A stretch of 64,000 nt of DNA from Anniella stebbinsi. Its lineage: Eukaryota > Chordata > Lepidosauria > Squamata > Anniellidae. Where the stretch lies: assembly GCA_029215795.1 (NCBI GenBank), contig JARDYH010000006.1, positions 21,467,501-21,531,500 on the forward strand, given 5' to 3'. Both the position numbers and the translations under genes were made by a program. Of this stretch, positions 38,001-50,000 are shown in pieces. Within the stretch, counting starts at the first letter, position 1; every line of letters begins with the position of its first letter. The notes under the pieces were generated by a model. The model worked only from the letters and a program-made list of their open reading frames with translations. It did no database searches and was not told where the DNA came from.

Positions 38001-41000
38001 CCTATGACTGGCCCAAAGTCACCCAGTGGGTTTCCATGGCCGAGTGGCGACTAGAACCCGGATCTCATGACTCCCAGTCCAACACTTTAGCCACTACACC
38101 ACACTGGCTCTCAGTGTCATGAACCTACTCCATTTGTAAACTGTCTACAAATCCTTAGAAATTGTTTTGTAAACCTTTCTAGACTGATGACCAGCAATAA
38201 CTGCTTTTATGAGGTCCTGAGAGATGTCTTTTGATTGTGGCATGAAGTGTGGTGAAGACCCAACTCACAAAGTTTCTGATCCTTTTTTAGGGTGGGGCCT
38301 CCCAAATTGACCACTAAAGTATTTAATTACTTAAATACCTAAATTCTAATTATTCTCTTTAATTGAGCTGATGCAATTGTGACATTACAAGGCTGTCCAT
38401 ACTGAGTTTATGTAGTTTGGGAAGTATCCCTAGGGTAAGAATGGTGGATTTGCATGTGTGAGCTGATTGGCTGAGAGAAGGAAAAGGTGAAGAGTGCGTG
38501 TGCTATATAAACAGAATGGCATGCCTGTGTGATGCAAATAGGGAAATGGTCTAGTAGAGTTAGGGAGAGCAGGAGAGAGAAAATGAGTTAAATATACAAT
38601 GAAGGTCTGTGGTGGTTGTGAGAGTACTGTCAGCATGATATAGCATATTTGGTGGGAGAGATCACGTTAAGAGTTATTCATTTATTACTCAACAACTAAT
38701 TATTGTAATTAATAAAGCCGGCTTTGTTTATAAACTTCTACACCTTCAGCTCGTGGCTGTGTAAAAGGGAGGTAATAAAGGGAGAATATATATATGTTGA
38801 AAGCATAAAGTCTGAGTGTCCTCGCAGAGAGAGGACTGAGTAAGAGTTGGGCCTGAGCCTTAAAGGTTCTGGCAGCATCTAAACCAAGTGTGTGAGAAAG
38901 AAGCTGCTTCCTGCTTGGGGCGAGAAAGGAGAGGAATTCTCACCGAGGACAGGAGGGGACCCCACAGCAACCAGGGATTCACTTACTTTTGCACTTACCC
39001 TGACTCTTCAGTACTGATTGTTTGCTTAATTTATATATCGTTTTATTTCACAAGACATGAAATTGGTTCATATAAACCCTATTGGATATTTAGAAAAGGA
39101 CTGTGGTTTTTTTGCATTTTTGCAGTAGCTGGCACTTGCAGAATAGGCCCAGATAGTGCCTCAAACAGCCAATGCAGCCTGTACCTCATCCTATGTGGTG
39201 GCCCTGATTAGAACTCTGCTGCATGTCTATCAAGATCAATATGATTCTCAATCTTAATGACGAAAGATGGTGTAACTGAAAAATGAAAACTCCAGCAAGC
39301 CCAACCTCAATGAGTCAGCAAACACAGCTGTCACAGAAAACCAGACCTGAGAGTTGTTTCCGTCAATGCTATGCTGCATGAACCATTTACATACGAAACG
39401 GAAATACTATTTTGAGGAAGCGACACTATTTTTCTAGGAAGCGACACTATTCATTCAAGCGGAAAGAAACACCTGTGAGATGTATCGAATAGCAACGTTG
39501 TTCTTGTCACTGCTAGTCTGTGGCTCCTGTAGCGGGAAGTTCAGACTAGTTGGGAACCTTGGACACACGTACTCCCTTCCTCAGCCTTGTAGGCAGTGTT
39601 TTTCTGCCTCCGATCCTGGTTTGAAGAAAACACAATTTGCCAGTTCAGAAAAAAAGGCAAACCATGGTTTGTCTCAAACTAGGATAGGAGGCAGGTAAGA
39701 AATTGCTGCATGTGGTGGGAGAAAGGAGGCAGGGTGAAAGAAGGGAGCCCAAAGGTTTCTGACTGGTCATTCATGAAACACCAAATTATCATTTGGGGTT
39801 ACCTCTAAACCACCCTTATGAAACTTGAACTCTGGGAGGCTTGGTTGAGAGTCTCTACCCTTACACACACTCTCAATTTACAATTCTGAGAGACTCCACT
39901 TCTGGTCAAAATACTTACATGCTGATCTTAGGCATGTTTACTTGGAAATACACTCCTCCGAATTTAATGGAACTAAAGTTCTAGTAAATGTGCTGAGATT
40001 TGCAGTCTCAGTATGTATATAGTGTTCCTAAATGCTCAAACTGCTTCACATACATTCTGGCAGTAATACTTATAACGAAGTCAGGCCAGTATTTTTATTT
40101 TTGTGCTAAAGACAAGGGTGGGTGGGTGAAGACTGAGTGGCTTCCCTCCGTGAGACCACAACCAAGCTGAGATTTTAGGCAGAAAAGTCTCAGTTTGAAG
40201 CTCTTCACTGCTACACTACATCAGCTTGCTTTCATGGGAAGAAGGCATAAGGAGCATAGTCATAACCAGAAAGACATGGGAAAACATGCCATTTCAAGCA
40301 AATTGAGAAAAAAAAGTACTTGCAAGCAGCTAGCTGTGGGGCCCAGCACATTAGCCCCTTAATAGGTCTCTTATCCCACATTATTGCTCTCCTGATCTGT
40401 GCCCAGTCTTTTACAAATGTACAAATGGCATCACAGGAACAGACAATGGTCTGCTTCACATGTAATGGCAATCCAGAGTATGGGTTGTCATTGAATCGTG
40501 GGTTATTAATCACAAACAACCCAGGGAGAGAACACACAGTGTTTTTTTTGGTTTCTTTTGAGAATGTAGTTTTTATTATTTCAAAAATTAAATACATAAT
40601 TATCCAACCTTCTAAGTTCAAAATAATTGTTCCAGAAAACAAGAAATGGTTGCCATTTTTGAGAAAACATAGAGGGTAGAATATAATTATTTCTATTGTA
40701 CACCCTATCTCTTAATTTATCCATTTGACAAATTTTCAAAGCCTTAAATAACCATCTCTAGATGTGAGAGTTCTAACATTTTCCCAGTATCTAGCCTATA
40801 TAATTCTGGCAGCTATTAATAAATTTATAATCAAATCCTTATTCATTTTTCTTGTAACTTCTGATAAACAGTTTAGTAATATAGAAAATATATAAAATCT
40901 TATATTAATTCCTATAACTAGAAAGTATTTACTTACTTTGAGGATTTCTAATCGCATCTTATCTTCTATAGATCTTCCAATGCCTCTCTCCCATCTCTTC

Positions 41001-44000
41001 TTAAACGAGGCATCAAATTTCTTAAAAGTGCTAACAAGCTGATATAGCTGTGATATCATTTTTTTTCTTACCTACTTCACCTGCAATAGTGTTCTGTATA
41101 TTTGATACAGTCTTCTGTATCAAATATATTATTTTTAGATCATATAAAATAAAGATCCTGATTTTGAAAAAAAAAATCATACCATGGAAGTGTCTATCCA
41201 GCCCTATTTCCACACAACATTTATCTTGGGATAATCTCATTTACCAAGTCTTGTAACATACAGTAATCATGATTTCCCATTATTGAAAATTCCCTTCTAT
41301 ATTAGCAAACATTTTATATGTAATAACTAGTATTAAAGTTGAAAACGTTGGGCTCATTCTCCTCCTATATTTAAACCAAGTCGTCCATACATGTTTTAGG
41401 ATTACTTTATCTTGAAAAATATTTTGTACTACTTCCTTCGCACCTAAAAGGACTGGAATTATTTCTTGTTTGAAAAAAAAACTTACCTGCTTGGAGTCAA
41501 TGGGGGCTGCAGGAGACTCCAGTTCTATGGTCACAGGCCCATCGTTCTGGATATGTACCTGCATGTATTCACCAAATTTACCATCTGAAAAATTAATTTT
41601 GGTTTTGTTAAAATCAGTTCAAAGCTGAAGCAAGGTACACTGTATTTTTGGCCTATGGTTTACTTTATATACTTTCTTCATGATTATGAGAGCTACAAAC
41701 ATTTTAACAGTAATAAAAATGAAGATGTACATGAGTTTGCAAGCATTGTAGAAAATTAACAAAGATTTATTTTTTCCAGAACCTAGATACTGGCTTTTTA
41801 AAGACTGGTTCTTAATCTTAATACAATTTGGAGAAAATGACCTGGTTCGCATGATCACTGCAGCTTCAACAATCCACCATGGTTTGTTTTAGCTGCAGCC
41901 TGTGCCAGGTATGATTTGAATAACCATTGTCAAGACGTGGCTTATTATGTCATCCAAACATTGGATGGTTTGGGGTTGGAATATTATAAAGATTTTAGAG
42001 GAATCTTAATACCAAGATTAAAAAAATTATTTAATAGTATAATAGAAGGGGGAAAGACCCCCCCATCGTGGGATCACTCCTTGATCACATTAATCCCGAA
42101 ACCAGGAAAGGATCTGACTGATCCAGCATCTTATAGACCAATATCCTTAATAAATCAAGACTCAAAAATATTTACAGCAATAATGGCAAAAAGGATGAGT
42201 ACGTTTATACATAAATATATTAGAAAAGATCAATGTGGATTTATCCCAGGAAGGCAAATGCCTAATTTAATTGGAAGAGTCTTAAATATAATTAATATTA
42301 TTAAAAAAAGGAATTTAAAAGCAGGTTTATTGGCATTGGATATATTCAAAGCCTTTGATTGTGTGGAATGGCCAGCACTTAAAACAATTTTGAAAACATT
42401 TGGGCTTGGAGTTAAATTTATGGGAGTGATGGATCAACTGTATAAAAATAATAAAGCAGAAATAATGGTTAATGATGGGTTAACGCAACAGATTATACTA
42501 GCCCGAGGAACAAGACAAGGTTGCCCACTTTCACCGATCTTATTTGCAATAGTGATAGAAATTTTGGTAAATGTTATAAGGGAGGATTCAAGATTGAAGG
42601 GGATAGGAGGGAAGGAGAAGATTAAAATAAATATGTTTGCGGATGACACATTACTGACATTAGAAGATCCCCTGAAGGTTGGGGAGCTGATTAAAGAGCA
42701 TTTGAGAGAGTTAGGGGAGATTACTGGTTTACAAGTTAATTGGGGGAAGTCAGAAATGATGTTATTTAATTATAACAAAGAGGAGATGGAGGAAGGTAAA
42801 GTAAAGTTAGGTCTTAGGCTTAAAAATGTAGTACGTTATTTAGGAGTTAATATTGGAAAAGATTTAGATAGGTTAGAAGAAATTAATTTTGCAAGTTTGA
42901 AAAAACAGGTAGGGGAAAAGTTAGAGGTATATAAAAAATTAAAACATTCTTGGTTTGGTAGAATAGCGGTTATAAAAATGAAGATATTACCTAAGATTAA
43001 TTTTTTGTTTAGAATGCTACCGATTAAAATATCGGATGTAGAGTTAAAGAGCTGGCAAAATATGGTTAATGCTTATTGCAATGGGGATAAGAGAGCTAGG
43101 ATTAACAAAGTGTTATGGTATAAGACACAAAAGAAAGGAGGTTTGGGACTTCCAAATATAAATAATTATTATAGTGCTAATCAGTTAAGATATGTTATAA
43201 ATAGTATATTAGGGGAGGAAGATTTAGAATGGTTAGGAACGCAAACAGGGGAGCTAGATTTTAAATTGCAAAGTATCTTTTTTAATAATAAAATTCAAAA
43301 TAAAGATTTGAGGGGACTGGACAACCCGTTGTTGAAAAACATTCTAGAGATCTGGGAGAAAGTTAAAGGGAAGTTAATACCAGGAGACTCTCCACTCGCC
43401 CCAGTGGTAGTTGTGGGGAATTTCCCAAGGAATTTAAAAGTAGAATTGGAAGGCAGTTTGAAGGGTCAGGAAATTATTAAGCTAAGGAACTGGATGGAAA
43501 GAATGACAGATAAGGTGCAAATCAGAGAGTTGGTAAAAGGACAAAAGATAGCTTGGTTCAAATGTTTACAATTGGAAAAATGGACTCAGGAATGGAAAAA
43601 GATAAATAAGAAGTGTAGAAATAATACAAGATTTGAAGATTTAATTGAATCAAGAGGAAAGAAGGAAGTAATTAAAATTAGAAAAGGTCTGACTAGCAAA
43701 ATATATAAAATCCTGACAGAGGAGGCTGAATATCGAGATTCACTTAAAATGATTTGGGAAGATGATTTAAAGGAACAAATTAATGGACAAGACTGGGGGA
43801 GGATGTGGGATGCAAGAATGTTAAAGCTTTTGTCGATTAGAATTAAGGAGAATTATTATAAGACAGTATGGAGATGGTATTTAACGCCGGTAAGATTTCA
43901 TCAGATAGATAAAAAAGTGTCCAAGAATTGTTGGAGGAAATGTCAGGAGGTTGGAACTTATTTTCATATGTGGTGGAGCTGTAAACATATACAAAAATTT

Positions 44001-47000
44001 TGGGAAAAGGTGTTTAAAGAAATAAGTGAAATAATTGGAAGTAAATTGGAATTAAGCCCAAAGCTGGCTCTACTAGCGATATGGGATAAAGGAAATGAGA
44101 ATATAAATAAGAGAGAATTAATAAACAACCTCCTGGCTCCCGTCAGAATAATGATTGCTAAAAATTGGAAAGGGCAAGGGATATATACCATAGAAGAATG
44201 GTATAAAGAAATATGGGATATGGCACTTAATGACAAGCTAACGTGTAAAATGAAAATAAAGAGGGGAATGTCCAGTAAGAATGATTTTGGAGATGTATGG
44301 AGCCTATTTTTGGAATATGTATTAAGAATGGGGAAGGGGCAAATACCTTCAAAAGAGTCTTTATACTTTTGGAAAGAAGAATAAAGTATAATTGAAGATC
44401 TCCTGGGGGGAGGGGAGCACGGGGGGTATGTGGTATGTATTGTATCTTATGTTGTTTTATATTGTTTATAGGCATGTAATTAGGCAAATGACACCTGGTA
44501 CACACTGGCACATTCTGCTGCTTAAACAAGCCACCACTTCTTTAACCCACAGTGATCATGTGAACCGGCCCAATAAGAAGGATTCAGTTCTGTACTATAG
44601 CTTTCGGACATCATCTTTATAGTATCATTTGTTAGTTTACAATAAACTTTTGTTTTTAACATGTTTATGTCAAAAGCTTTCCTCCGACGTGTTCTGTAAA
44701 TCATTCTGTCAATAACAACTACAAACGAAACCTCATTGAATACAAAGCAGTTGACATGAAGCTGACATTTAGAAATGGATTTAAACGTTACCAGGCACTG
44801 CCTCTTTCAAAAGAACTCAAAATAACTTATCACGTCTTTGCACTGCCAATCAGGATTAGGAACCTTAAACTTTCCCTATCTACTATTTTATTTCTTTCCA
44901 TTCAAGCAAGATATGGAATGGTTTAGATTAAATATGACAGTACCATATTTCATCGAATCTAAGACGCCATCAAATCTAAGGTGCACCTTAATTTCAGGGC
45001 TACCAATAGGTAAAAAGCTTTGAGTCGATTCTAAGACACACCCCATTTTCAGACACGTTTATATTTGAAAAAAAGTGCATCTTAGAATTGAAGAAATACG
45101 GTAGGTGGTACCAGGGCCCAGGCGAGGTAGGAGTGGCGGCAGCGGCAACAGCAAGGAGGAAGAAGCGGGAAGGGAAGGGGAGGGAAGGGAAGGGCGAACA
45201 GAGCCGGGCGGAGGCAGTGGCTGTGGCAGCGAGGGCCCACATGCCCCCCCCCAGTGACTCGGCCTCCCCATTCACCTCCATCGTGCCCCGGTCCTTGCCG
45301 CCAGTGCGCGGGATCGCAGCCTACTTTGTAGAAACGCTGCATTTGCAGACCTTCTCTACAGCTGCTGCTGCCTCCACTGCTGAATCCCAGGAAGGGGTGA
45401 GAGAGAAAGAGCAGGTTGGGCGGGGGCAGGCAGAGGCAGTAGCGGGGCCCAGGCGAGGGAGGAGTGGCGGTGGGGAGGAGGAAGAAGAAGCAAAAAAACA
45501 GAAAGGGAAGGGAAGGGCACAGAGAGCTGGGCAGAAGCAGCGGCAGTGAGGGCCCGCTTGTGCCCCCCCCCCCAGCGACTCGGCCTCCCCACTCACCTCC
45601 ATTGCCGCTCCGGTCCTCGCCACCAGCACCGCTGGCAGCGGCCTCCCCAGCCTGGAAATGCAGCGTTACTACAAAGTAGGCCATGATCCTGCGAGATCTC
45701 TCGTGGGATCATGGCCTACTTTGTAGTAACGCCGCGTTTCCAGGTCTGGGAGGCCGCTGCCAGCGGCGCTGGTGTCAAGGACCGGGGAGGCAATGGAGGT
45801 GAGTGGGGAGGCCGAGTTGTGGGGGGGGGCACATGCGGGCCCTCGCTGCCGCTGCCTCCACCCGGCTCTCTGCGCCCTTCCCTTCCCTTTCTGCTTTTTG
45901 CTTCCTCCTCCTCCCCACCACCGCAGCCGCCATTCCTCCCTCGCCTGGGCCCCGCTACCGCTTCTGCCTGCTCCCGCCCGACCCACTCTTTCTCTGTCAC
46001 CCCTTCCTGGGATTCAGCAGCGGCTGCAGTGGTAGAGAAGGTCTGGAAACGCAACGTTTCCACGAAGTAGGCTGCGATCCTGCACGCTGGCGGCGAGGAC
46101 AGGGGCGCGATGGAGGTGAGTGGGGAGGCTGAGTCGCTGAGGGGACATGCAAAGCCCCTTTGTGAAGGCTCTATGGGTGGGTGGGTGTATCCCAAACCCA
46201 TACCAGCGCTGGAGAAATCTGGTGAATCTAAGACGCCATCGATTCTAAGACGCACTCCATTTTTACAGAGGTAAATATGGGGGAAAAAGTGTGTCTTAGA
46301 ATCAAGGAAATATGGTATATTTATGCAGATTATATTAAGTATATATTATTGTATGTTTGGGATACATCAGTTCCAAAGGAAGTTGGAAATAACTTTTAAG
46401 AATTGAAGTGGTGCTTTTTTAACAGACCCAACTATTTTGTAGGGTAGCAAGCTTAGGAAATACACAAAACTAAATCTCTAGTTAGGCCAAACTGCATTTT
46501 TCATATAGTTCTATGATTCATTTCCCTGGCTTCCATTTTTTAAAGCAAATCAACCATGGTTGGCTCCAAAGTTGAGCAGTGGACTGGCAGGCAACAGGAA
46601 TACAACTGCCAGCCATCTGCTTCTTTCACCCAGGGGAAAAGGTAAGACGACTTTTTCAACATTTACTTTCTTGATAGATTAGCAAATTAGCAAAGTGCCA
46701 GAAAATCCTGAAGCTATATAGCAGGTTATTAGTCCACGATAAAAGGAAAGTATATTTGTCAGTTTTTATTTAATCTACCTCCTAAATCACCTCACAAGGA
46801 TATTAAAAACACTACCATGTAAAAAAGCTGGGGTGGAAACACTTCCATCCAGAGTATGCATGTTTCAAAGAACAGCATACAATTTAGTGAAAAGTTCTGG
46901 ATAACTCCATAAGCTCCCATAAAGTTATTAACTATTTAAACATGATCGCTTATTTTTAGTATTTCTAAAGCAATTTCCTCCCTTTGCTTCTTTGCTTCTT

Positions 47001-50000
47001 TGCCCCAGCATGCCTCTGTGTAATCTGAGATCTTAACACAGGGCACAATTCTAAACTAATGCTCCCTATTACCATTTTAAGAGTGAAATAAACCGCAGAC
47101 TAGATTCAGAAGAATGCTTTATCGTGTTTTAATTTCACAAAACAAAATGACTGCATCCTGCATTGCAAATACTGATTTGGTCTAATTCAGATGGTAGCAG
47201 GGAGAAAGCCACAATCGAAGAATTCCCTCAGATGAAGCACTTATTCTGGGCCAATGCTTCCCACATAAGCTGAAAGGGGGCAATCCCCTATTGGTATCTG
47301 GAGAAATGGGGGGGGGGGGGATGGGAAACTCAGGTTACACATACTCCAGGCTGAAAGGAATGAAGCTTACTTCCCTCCAGTCTGCCTGCTCATGCCTATC
47401 TGTCGCTCTCAGCTGCTAGTGTTCCAAGGCAACAAAAGGGCAGCACAAATGCACAGCCCTTGGCTCTGGAAAAGTGGAGAAGCAGAGGAGTCATTTCAGA
47501 AGTCTAATAATTTCCTGCACAACTATAACCAACCCTATCTTCCAATATGTAGGCACTTTCTCCTACCCTGTCTCTTCACCCATTTTAAAATCTAGTACAT
47601 CTGTATACAGGTACACCTGCAAGAATGACATTTTAGTGTCTCTATGAATTTTGTTTTAATAAACCAAAATGGCTACTTACTTTTGTTCTCTTACCTATGT
47701 ATTTAAAGGCACAAAGATCCCTTAAACTGATAAGAAACAAATTAAAATAGCAATTCCCAAGGGCAAGCAAGTTTTACTGCATATTTGGATTCCTCGCTGA
47801 AAAACTTTTTCCATTAATTTAACAATCTACATTTTGCCTTACCTTTAATGAGCTCTGGCTTGTATGTTTTGCGCAGGTGTTCTAAGAAGCTGTTATAGAA
47901 AGACTCTGCTTGTTCTGTAGGCATTGCCATATGATAGTCTGGCTTGTTTCCTTTCAGGATACACTGAAGAGTAAACTGGCTGACACACAACACTTCGTAC
48001 TGTTTGTCCATTACACTTTTAGACCAGTGTTTCCCACTTTCATCTTCAAACACACGCAGGTTTAAAATCTTTCGAACCCTAAGTAGAAAAGCAGAAGGCA
48101 TGAACCAGTGTTCTCTGGAATTAAGAAGGGCTCCCACAATTCTGCATATAAGTGAAAAGAAAAAAGTACAGATAGAAAATGAGGAATAAATATGATATAA
48201 CGTATTCATATTTGAAAATTCAGCCACTAAACAGGAAAAAACATTTGTATAAGATGTCCAAGTAAATAAGGGCGTATAACTGTGAAACAGAAGAAAAAGT
48301 GTGATAATTTGTACTGACTTACATGTGCTCAAGCTCTTTTTGAGAGTCTTCCACAGATATACCAAGCAGCACACAAATGCCTTGTCCAATAGAACTTATC
48401 TGTTCTCCACCAACTATAGAGGAATTTTAAAAAAATATTAAAACTTCCAGACTTTCTCTTTTATGTCATATGCCAATATATATGCTAGCAGGTTACAGTG
48501 ACAATGGAACTGCAAAGGTTTCTCGTTCCTGAATTAAGAAGCTAGCTTACTGTCCATAACTCATTACCCCTTAGGTACCAATTCTATTTCTAAAGAAACA
48601 TTTTCTGATAATCTTAAAGAATAGATAAATCTTGAAATATTATGAGAAGGTCCCTTCCCCAAACCAAAATAACAACCACACAAATGCAACTGAGGCTCAA
48701 AATATTTACTCCTTCATGTGACACACTAAAGTGGGTTCCAATTCATTACAAGAGCAGAACACTCCTGCATTCAATAGCTGGATAGATGGGAAACAGTTTT
48801 CAGGTGAAATTCTCACAGAGCTGTAATGGTAGGAGAGGGTGAGTGGAGAGAAAACACCTGCCAGAGTTCTTTCCACATCAAGGATGGGGAACCCTTTTCA
48901 TATGAAGGGCTACTGATCAGAGCAAAAGTCAATCGAGTGGAATCAGAGCACTGCACAGCTTTTTCTTAACCCTTTAATCTTTCAGCTCTTAGGGGCTCAA
49001 CCTTGGAGAAACATGCACAGTAACAGAAAGCGTATTTAAAGACTGGTTCGTTTACATGCCTGATGAATCAAGCTACCACTCATCTGGGATTATCCAGGTA
49101 GGGTATCTAGGTCATCAGTGTTGCAACTTGTAAGCAAGCATGAAGATGTGAAACAGGTTCCAGATCTGTGGCCCTCTCGAAAGGAGCACACTAAGCAATT
49201 AGGGGCCTCTTCAACACACTATAGCAACATTTGGACAACACGATAATCAACGGAGGGGGGAGGGAACAATTGTCCATTGTGTTGCTGATCGGCAGCATTC
49301 GGATGACATTTTAGGCAACGGAGGGGGGAAGAGGCAACGGACAGTAAGTTATTGGCAGCATTTGGACGACACGATAATCAACACAACTGACAATTGTTCC
49401 CACCCCCCCAGGTTGATTATCGTGTCGTCCGAAACAGGCTACTATGTTTTTAAAGTTGCACACCTAAAAAAAAACCTTTAAAGGCTTCAAACAATGTAAG
49501 GATGTGACAAACAGGTGTTTGTAACATGAGGGTCACGCAGGGGACGGGATTACCTTCCCACTCACCGCATGAGATGCATTCGGTGACAAACCAGGAATCG
49601 TCTGGAGATTTTGAGCACATAGATCCCGATTTCTCCACTGTCAGGTTTTCTCATGCCCCCCCCCCCCCAATCCTGTTTATGGTGACACCTTGCCAACGAA
49701 GAGATCTGGAGATCTCACAAGCTTGTACAATTTTTGCTAGGGTGCCCTTATAGAAAGGAGGACAGGGCTCCTGTATCTTTAACAGTTATATAGACATTTC
49801 AGGTGTCATTTGTATGCATGCAGCACCTGGTAAAATTCCCTCTTCATCACAACTGTTAAAGCTTCAAGAGAAGTGCCCTCTTTTGTATCTGCTCTCTTAA
49901 AAGAGGGCAGGGCTCCTGCAGCTTTAACTGTTGAGATGAAGAGGGAATTTCAATAGGCGTGGTGTACATACAAATGATACCTGCTGAAATTCCCTTTTCT

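Noticed and set aside
37873..38113. Functional tRNA gene
   Set aside because: A- and B-box-like sequences are present but the cloverleaf is not complete and a SINE body follows, so it is a tRNA-derived SINE.
40232..40679. Frames of 136 (minus) and 119 (plus) codons
   Set aside because: They overlap each other and enter an L1 remnant. No recognisable domains.
45082..46255. Eight overlapping frames up to 200 codons
   Set aside because: All fall in the palindromic element at 44943-46315, and frames from the two arms are mirror copies. Explained by high GC, not by a gene.
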